Both the position numbers and the translations under genes were made by a program. The notes under the pieces are model-generated. The model made no database searches. It was not told the DNA's origin and was given only the letters and a program-made list of their open reading frames with translations. A DNA stretch of 64,000 nucleotides from Nemopilema nomurai. Lineage: Eukaryota > Cnidaria > Scyphozoa > Rhizostomeae > Rhizostomatidae. The stretch spans positions 124,001 to 188,000 of the forward strand of contig ML133410.1 in the NCBI GenBank assembly GCA_003864495.1, read 5' to 3'. Shown piece by piece: positions 52,201 to 61,200 of the stretch (within the stretch, counting starts at the first letter, position 1; every line of letters begins with the position of its first letter).

Positions 52201-55200
52201 CGGCATATATTGCCTTGACATGCAGATCTTGTCGCTTTTAAGTTTAAAGCTTGCTTCGCATGTAGTAATCTTTTTAGGTTTCCCTACGATAGTCTTATGT
52301 TTCCCTACCAATCCCTTTTTAAATCAAAGATGAAGAATTAGCTTTTATTGTAATGGTTCCGCTATTTCTAACTATTGTGAAGTTTTGTTCCGCAAATCAC
52401 TTGTTCACAGTTAGCTTTTAATTGGAAAAAACAGTTCACATAATCAGTGCCTTACTCTGTTTTTGTGACGTTTTCAGTGAGCATCGAAACAAAGGGCGGA
52501 ACGAATGCCATTGTTGATTCTCGTGGTATTGTGACGTCAACACCGGCTGTGTGCCATGACATCTTCGAGCTCCCGCCAGGGTGAGTTCTAGCCACTATCA
52601 TATTTACATTTTCTTATGTTATCTTGGATTGCATTGGTTTGTCTATTTTATTCAACAAGGTCACAAGATGGTCATAGTGGCACGCAAACAACAGTCCTAT
52701 CATTTTGCAACTTGCTGTCTAAGTGTCTTAGTTTTTGCCTTCTTGATGCACCTGGTCATATATTTTGTCAACTTTTTGTTCAATATTGGATGTTTGCATA
52801 CTCTGAGGAGTATGGGACCAACACGTACTGGAAGTATGCAAAAATTATGATTCCGCTGTTGTTTCTCGCAATTGCAAGATTTGGCACGACAAAGCATTTG
52901 TCCATTTAAATGCACCTTATAACCAGGTGTCTTGCTGCATTGATAATCGACATCCGTTTCACCTTCTTCTCTCATACAATCATTGTTTGCAGTTATGTTG
53001 GCAAGCACGCGCTCTTTTTGGGAGACAGTAGTCGTTTTTTTAACCGGTGATGTTTTTCGACGCTTCGTTGTCTTCGTTTAGGCCAGTCCAATTAATTTTG
53101 TAAGATCAAAACATTTCGCTGCTTTGCGCTAACCGGCCCGGCGTGTGCCCCCCTTACTTAAGAATGTGGGTTAGATGTTGATGCTACAGCCTTACTCCGT
53201 ATCGAAGTGAAAACGCTTGCCGTCAAGGTTATGGTTAAACCACGGCTCGGCAAAAAGCTGTGGGTTTTATTTAAAGACTTCAATATCGGTTTTGGTTTCT
53301 CACTGTCGATATTGAAAGATTCGATCTTTTGTGGGTACGAAATTTATTAGGAATCTTTTCATCTGACCACCTTTGAGTCAGCTGTCGTTCGTAGGGGTCT
53401 CACTATCATATAAAAAATTTCCCTTATGACGCGATTTGGCGGCGCGGTTAATTATGTGAAAACATAGCGTTTTTATCTATCCTTGTCAAGTTTGTTGCCA
53501 TTGCGACGTATTTGCACGTTGTTCCAAGGAGGCAGGTTTGGCGTGAGAAAGAGGCAGACTTTTCGTGAGAAAGAGGCAGATTTGGCGTGAGAAAGGGGCA
53601 GATTTGGCGTGAGAAAGGGGCAGATTTGGCGTGAGAATGGGGCATTTTAGTTAAAAATCGAATGAAATGTCGCATGGAAAATAAAACCGTTTGGCCATCC
53701 ACTCTCGACTTCGCTCAATTCTGTGATTAACTGAGAGAAAGATCGAGTGAAATGTAGAATCGTTTGGCCTAGGCTTCAGCCAACGTCTGCCCAGTGACGA
53801 TGGTATTCAGAATTAACGATTTCCTAGGCGTTTTTTTCCGACTTGGTGGCGTTATATTTGCGAAATAACATTACATCCTTGACAAATTGCTTTAGGTACT
53901 GTTCTATAAAAATAGAATGTGCAAGTTGGTTACTAAGAATTCTCACTATTGCCTGCTAGTTTCTATGATACGACTGAGCTATAATTACGCGTTCGCTGTT
54001 GTTGTTTCTTCTGTTCTCAATCTTTGTCACCTTCCAACTGAGAAGTCTTTTGTGAAAGACGCTCGTTGATTTCTTACGATGTTTTGTGTACGTGTTAACT
54101 TGAGTTTTACTAGACTAACTGCGCGATCAAAGCTTTTAACACTGTTCCTTATTTGAGAAAAAAAACGACTGAGAAAAAGGTTTAAATTCACTCTTCTTCT
54201 ATGGCTATACCGCTCTATGCAATCTTACCTTTGTCGTTCTAAAGAAATTTAATTCGTCTTGTTTGTTTCCCAACCTTTCCGCACATGTCTGGGAAAAGAA
54301 GTGATCGTTTTTTATTGGTTAGGCTGATTCTGATCCAAGGCCCCGGATTTCCTTACGGCCTTATTCGAAACACGTTATGGCTCCGAGCTCTTGCTTCCGA
54401 GTCTACCCACAAGATAATAGTGTTGAGCGCGTTGCGTAGAGAGAAATTATTCATTTTCAGACTTCGAAACAATAAAATTCTGCCTATTTTGATAGATTCT
54501 GTAATTTACACTAAGGTAGTTAGGTTTTTTTGCCCCTAAATCCGATGTTTTATTGATATTATAGCAGCATGAGACTGCGAGTTATTTTGTCTTCCGTTGG
54601 TTATGCATCGCCTTGACAGAAGAAGGCCGTGTGCTAACTTTCTTTGTAATAAAAATTTATGAAGTCGCACATTAATTTGCGTAGACTAGAGATTAGGCCA
54701 GGTATTGTGATTTGCATCGTGACAGCTTGCGTCATAGCGTGTCTCGTATTGAAAATTTTGTCTTATATGCAATTTAAGTTGATTTTCATAATGCTGGTTT
54801 ATATAGCGTAACCTAATTCCCAGAATGGCGGCTCATATAGGCAAAAAAGCGTATTTGCAAATGATAACAACTCAACTTAAATAGACTTAGAGCAAGAGTG
54901 AGTCAAATGAACTTTCAGCGGAAATCGCATGTGAACTCCTTTCACCGTTCTGCCGTCAAGGATTTGCCACGCACGAGGTCGCCTCTAACTCCCGCGCCTA
55001 GTTTTAGAACCCACAGAATTTAGCAGTCTATTAAAGTGTGATTGGAACTGTTACGGTACATTGATCAAGTGCATCTCGTTTGTTGATAGATGGGAGGAGC
55101 GCTCTACGCCCAACGGACGTGTTCAGTTTGTCAACCATGTTACCCGGACGGTTCAGTGGGAAAGGCCCACCAGGTAAATCGTCTTCCATGTGCTCTTGTC

Positions 55201-58200
55201 CCAAGTAATGCAGTTGTTGTTTTACTGTTGTTGTTGTTGTTGTTGTTGTCCTTGTCCTTGTCTCCCTAGTCCCGTTGTTATTTGTGTTGTTTACCCACCC
55301 TCTGCCCGCCCACTCCAAGCATCACAAGTAATCCAGGAAATCCGCATTTCTCACAATTCGTTCATCAATGCTACTTCGCGTCATTATCCTCTTCACGTGA
55401 TTATTCAGCACAAATTATGTACTTCCCCCTCCCGTGAGTAGCCATAAACCCTACAAAGATTTCATAGGTGTTTGACAGCACCCACTTTCCCCCTTTAAAT
55501 GACATCATTTTGCAAGTATTTTGAAGATCATGTCAACATATTCAGAAAGTTGCAACGATGCTTGTCACCAAATAAACCGCCCTTCTCCACTTTGCAGGTC
55601 GGCCTACGACTATCACGTATCGAGGGCGGAAAATGGCGTCGTCGTGCAACGCTCGGGAACGAATTTGTCGTCGTCGATTTCGAATTCACCTCCGTCGTCA
55701 ATTAGTTCATCACCCGGCTCTTCGTCCGCATCGTCGTCTCGCCTTACGACTGAGTCGAGTTCATCAGGCGAGGATCCGATTACGAGCCGACTTCGAGAGC
55801 GTCGGGACCGACGAGAAAGGCGGCAGTCGGCCCGACACGAGAGCTTCATGAACAGGACTTTGATACACGGAGCGCAGGCTCCCGAGAACTTTGACCGAAA
55901 AACGACACCGCAAGGACAGGTGTACTTTGTAAATAGAATAACCGGCCACACGACTTGGCATGACCCGCACATGCCGAGAGATACGAGTTTCCTTACCGAG
56001 CAAGAACTCGGCTCTTTACCCGACGGTTGGGAGATTAGGCGCACGGCGACTGGCAGGGTGTATTATGTGGACCACAACACGCGGACTACTCAGTTTACAG
56101 GTAAGAGCTCTCGGCTCCGTAACAGGAACGGCCAGTCACGTGATAGTGATGCCTTGCAGTGCTTCAATGCCCTTTGCGTTTCTCGTTTATCTTGAATTGC
56201 AAGTTCACATAACGGCAATAATTGGTCCTTTAAGATGAAATTCTTTCAATGGATGGATTTTCAGTTTCTCGCAAACTATGTGCATTTCAGTGCTTAGGTT
56301 CTCTTGTGTACTCAGACACGGTTACTTGCTTTGGTTTTTCTGTTCAACATAGATCAAGAGATGCACACTTAGATAGAACTGCTTGGAATTACTTGAACAA
56401 TCTGTAATGAAGATATCTCGCCAAAGCACCCTATGGTCTCGCAGAAAAATAACATTTTCGTCCAACCTGCCTAGTGTTAAGTGTTTGGCATACATTCCCA
56501 GTATCACATTTCGCATGCTTACCTGCACATGTTTAAATAAACACATGTCAGCTATTATTAATCCACAATTGCTATGTTTGGTTTGACTGCCGCTTTTTTA
56601 ATTGAAGATCCAAGACTTTCCCAGCTGCGTCAGCTTCGGTCGGACTCAAACAGAAAGACAACATCCCTCGTTAGCTCGCCCAAGTAAGTATCGCCGTCTT
56701 CTAACGATAAATCGGCTGACCATACAGTCTCACCATGGGTGAAATATTGTCAGCTAAATGCGCTGATTAGCGTCAAAGTCATTGGCATAGCACTGTATTG
56801 GCTGCTGCTTGCAAGCTAAGGTGCATTATTTCGTCATTTCTGGTCATGACACCAAAAACTCCTCAGTCAAACACAGAATTTCCTATCAAACCTGATCGTT
56901 ATGCTTGTGTAGGGAAATTCGATTCGTTATGCAAATTGGCAGCGAAAAATACACGAAGACACAGGCACAACCAGGTTAATCTTGTCTCATTATTGTCAGT
57001 TCATTGAACTGGCAGTCGCAATGGGTTCCTTCCGCAGCCAATTATTACCCATATTGATTAGTTACACCATCCTACTTTACATTACAATGCTGTAAGGTCA
57101 ACAGAAACTGGGGAATAAAATCGTTCGCGGGAAGCATTTCGCAGCGAAATTTTGCAATATTTTCTCACTGTAGATTGAGCTTAAACTGGCGATTTTTCAA
57201 ATCGAATTAGAAACAGGTGTTTTTAGCTCAATGTAATGATATTCTGATTCTCTGCCAACGTTTCCCAGTTGGGTTTGCACGTGTGCGTCTCCCAGAGCCA
57301 CTCTCCCGATGCCGAATATGCATGAGCCAAGCCTCGCGAGGCGATTTTACGAAGAGGCGTTCGCATAAAGCACCCATGTTCCGTCTGTAGAAGTAGCACA
57401 GATACACAACTAACTGGGCCGTAATTCCTTCGCTGGCGACACGACTGCCCAGTTGTTCTGTACGAAACGCAATTTCCTTTGCGTTATAAGCCGCTCTTGC
57501 TGTGATGCAGATGTCCAGAGGGCTAGTTTGCAGCGAACTTTTTGTTTGCGTTTTTTCTTAGACTCTGTGTCGCCGCGAAAGAAAGTTAGTGGGATGCTAG
57601 TGTTTTCTACGCCGACTGGAAGTACGACTTTCTTTAGAATGTGCGACGACACTTGAGCATTTTCCAAGCTTATCCGCGCCGTTTTCCAGCTTTAATCCGC
57701 TGGTGACACCTGATAGTTGTGTCTATGTTGGCTATTTTTTGGCGTCTTGTTTCGATTGTTGGCAGTTGACAGGGAGTCTGTCTCTGACAGGCTTGATATC
57801 CACGTCGTATCTAACTGTTTTCGTTGAGGTTCTACCAGTATAGTCTTGTATAATAACCATAAAGTTCTTCAAATTCTCGATCTTTCAAAATATGACGTCA
57901 CGATCATGTTCATCTTTCTGAACTGGATGTTGTTTGCTTTTTAGAGAAGAGCTACCGAAGTACAAGCGGGACTTGATGCAGAAAGTGAAAACGCTTCGAT
58001 CGGAGTTGTCTGCTCTCCGGCAAATGGTCAGTCAGTCTCTGTGAAATTCGTCATCCTACTTGTCCTGTTTTCCCATCAAACCGACCAATTTGATCCCCTG
58101 GCATTTCTTGGCTTGCTCACAATCCATTTGTATCTAGACAAGTCAAGAAATTGCCCATTGTCATTGAAATTTCCCCCTCCCCGTTTTACAGCAGTTTTCC

Positions 58201-61200
58201 TGACACGTAAATCTCGCAGGAATTTACTTTATCCTTTGTTTTGAAGCTTTCGAAGTCGATAGTTGCACGATAGCTGCACAAAAAGTGCACGATAGCTACA
58301 CGAAAAGTGCACGATAGCTGCACGAAAAGTGCACGATAGCTGCACGATGGCTACCTGATAGCTGCACAATAGTTACAAGATAGTTGCACGATAACTGCAA
58401 GTTATTCCCAAAAATAGGATTGAAAACTTTGATTTTTTTTATTTCCAAGAGAGGATTGAAAACTTTGAGCTATTTTCTTTTTATTTCAGTCTGGTCATGC
58501 TCGGGTCGAAGTTTCAAGAGAAGACGTTTTCGAGGTAATAATGTTTTTTGGTTCATTGAAAGTTTGCAGATCAACCTGGTGAATGCAGCTTACTCGTGTT
58601 TTCTTCTAAAATATATCGAACTAATATAAAAGTCTAATAAAATTCCAAAGTGTGATGCTGTACTTTTTCTTTGAAGGAATCTTACAGAGCTGTGATGCGA
58701 ATGAAAGCAAGGGACTTTAGGAAGCGTTTAATGGTCAAGTTCAAAGGAGAGGATGGCCTCGATTACGGTGGAATCGCAAGGTATTTCTATTTGTGTTTCA
58801 ATTCCATTATGCATGCCGAGACCGAATACCGTTTACCCGTCTTGAAAGGATTCATCGTTTTCTATGTGTTCAGGTTTTAATCGTGTCCCTGTGCGACTTT
58901 CTCCTCTTGGAAGTAGTGTTTTCCTTTTAGCCAAGGCGTTCATTTGCAGTTTTCTTTACGTTGGTAAATCATGGAATACTCGGCTCTCTAAGGGAGATCC
59001 GAACGCGAAGTCTTTTGTGCAAACAATCCTTTAGCGAAATCTGTCTGCTTGCTGTTCAAATCCAAATCGCTTTGTGAGAGTGTCACCTGAGTTTGCAAAG
59101 GCTTCACTTGAAGTAGATCAGTGCTATTTGAGAATTTTATCGATTCTGCACTGCTTGCCAAAATGTTCTCATTGTGTTCGCAATGGGCATTCTATATGGC
59201 CTAATGCAGCACCTGCCTTTTAAGAGGTCACAACGTTCGAGCTTGGAATAAATAGAAACGCAGTTATAGGCTTGGAACATTCGTAGAATGGACGATCAAA
59301 CTCATAAGCCTTTCTATATTTCTCTTATTTCATCTTTCTCTTATTTTTTAGTTTATATTTCTCTTGTAAACTGTTGAGTTTCTATTACAGTGTAAGGTTT
59401 GGGACACACGTAGGGACGTTAGCCGAGCAAAGTATCATTCTTGCCACTTTACTCAACACAATCTCATCGTGTGTGACGATCCTTTCACTGTCTGGACTTT
59501 CCTTTGAGTCAAAAAGTGTCGAACTGGTTGGGTGTTTTCTGCCTCGGGGGCCCCGTACGAGCTGACCCGAGCATTTTGCTGATCTCATCAAAAAATCAGA
59601 CATGTGTTATAAGGGCAAACAAAGTCAAACATTCAAAGCAAGGAATATGGCGGAAATGTTGTCGTCTTCAGGTGAATAAGAAAGTGTGGACGAAGCCCCT
59701 TCCTCTTTGACTCTGTTTTAATCCACTGGCGTCATCATCGTCATGCTTTCCATGCCCGAGGAAGGAAAGTGTGCGCTTGAAATTAGATTTTAAGCCCCGG
59801 TCTTTAGACTCGGGAATCTGACATCGTACAAACAAAAAATGTCAAGACCGAATTTCAGGAGTTTCTTTTCAAATTCCAATGAATGCTCATTTACTTTCCA
59901 CCGCCATTTTTCTTGCTTCGTAATGAGAGTGTGACATGTGCAGGATTATAGATGGCTGCCTTTCGACAACGCCAGTCTAAATATGCATTTGTCTGAGGTC
60001 GAAATTCCGTTGTTGGCAATGGTTGTAGAACAGTTGCATTTAGTTTCCAATAGGCCATCTATCTCCATTTTGAAAAATTTTAATGTGGACCTTTGTAGCC
60101 ATGTTTGGCAAATGGCTAAAGACAGCTTTCGTTTGTAGCTTGGGATTGTCAATCGCATTTAGAATACAATGGCTTTTACAAGTTTCTTCATTTCTCATAA
60201 GCTTCTTTGTCTCCGATGAATGGCATGAATGCCCTAACAGTTTTCTTACTTAGTTGCCTATGCGTTTAGGATGTCTTGAACGGAGAAGTCACATGATGGG
60301 CCGTATTTGATGGCTTGTAAAGTCGCGTCGGTGTTCCCTCCAGAATACACGTTTATAGTTGTTTTGTCTTCAGTCAATCTGTTTGATTTGACGACAAAAC
60401 ACTCGTATTTTTAGCTGGTTTCCTGTTGATGTAACTTTGTGCAGTTAATTGCTTTCCCATAATGTCAAGACAGCGAGTGAAATTATCTTAGTCACGCCGC
60501 TAGAGTTTTTAGCTGCATGGGATCGTTCCGTCGCTCGTTACAAGCTGTTTGAAATGAGTCTTTCTTTGCTGTTATGGCTGGCGCATTGTTTTGAGCATCA
60601 TACTTAATGAGGCTGTTTAAAAATGGCGGAAATAACTAGTTTACCGCTCCAAGTAACCGTGTCCAATGTAATGAAAGTTTATGAGTCGGCGACTGCCGTG
60701 AAAATCTGATTCGAGAATTTCTGTAAAGCACAGTTTTGAATTAGCTTTCAAATGAATTGCTATTAGTAAATTGATAACTGAATTTGCTTCTAAATTCGTT
60801 TAATAAATTTCTTTTTAGGGAATGGTTGTTTTTGCTATCCCATGAGATGTTTAATCCGTACTACGGTCTCTTTCAATACTCCAAAGACACTCAATATACG
60901 CTGGAAATCAATCCTGACTCGGGCGTCAATCCGGTAAGTCATTATGTCCGGTAAGTCATTGATGTATCTTTGGTCCAAAAGAAGGTAGGCTTGTCCGTCT
61001 GCGGTGTCATGGTTTTCGACAATTCGTCGGTTATTCATAGATGTTGATTGTCTTCAACTTGGAAGCTGAGGCTTTTGTGATGACCAAAGACACCAGCTTT
61101 GGCGTCCAGACGCCTGCTTATGGTACGCTGGCTCCAAATAAATGCACTAAGCAATAGAGTTGTCTAAAAACATCGAGGATTAACCAGACTTAGAAAGAGC

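Noticed and set aside
55613..56044. 143-codon minus-strand frame over Smurf exon 8
   Set aside because: Antisense shadow of the WW2-WW3 coding exon, which clearly codes on the + strand.
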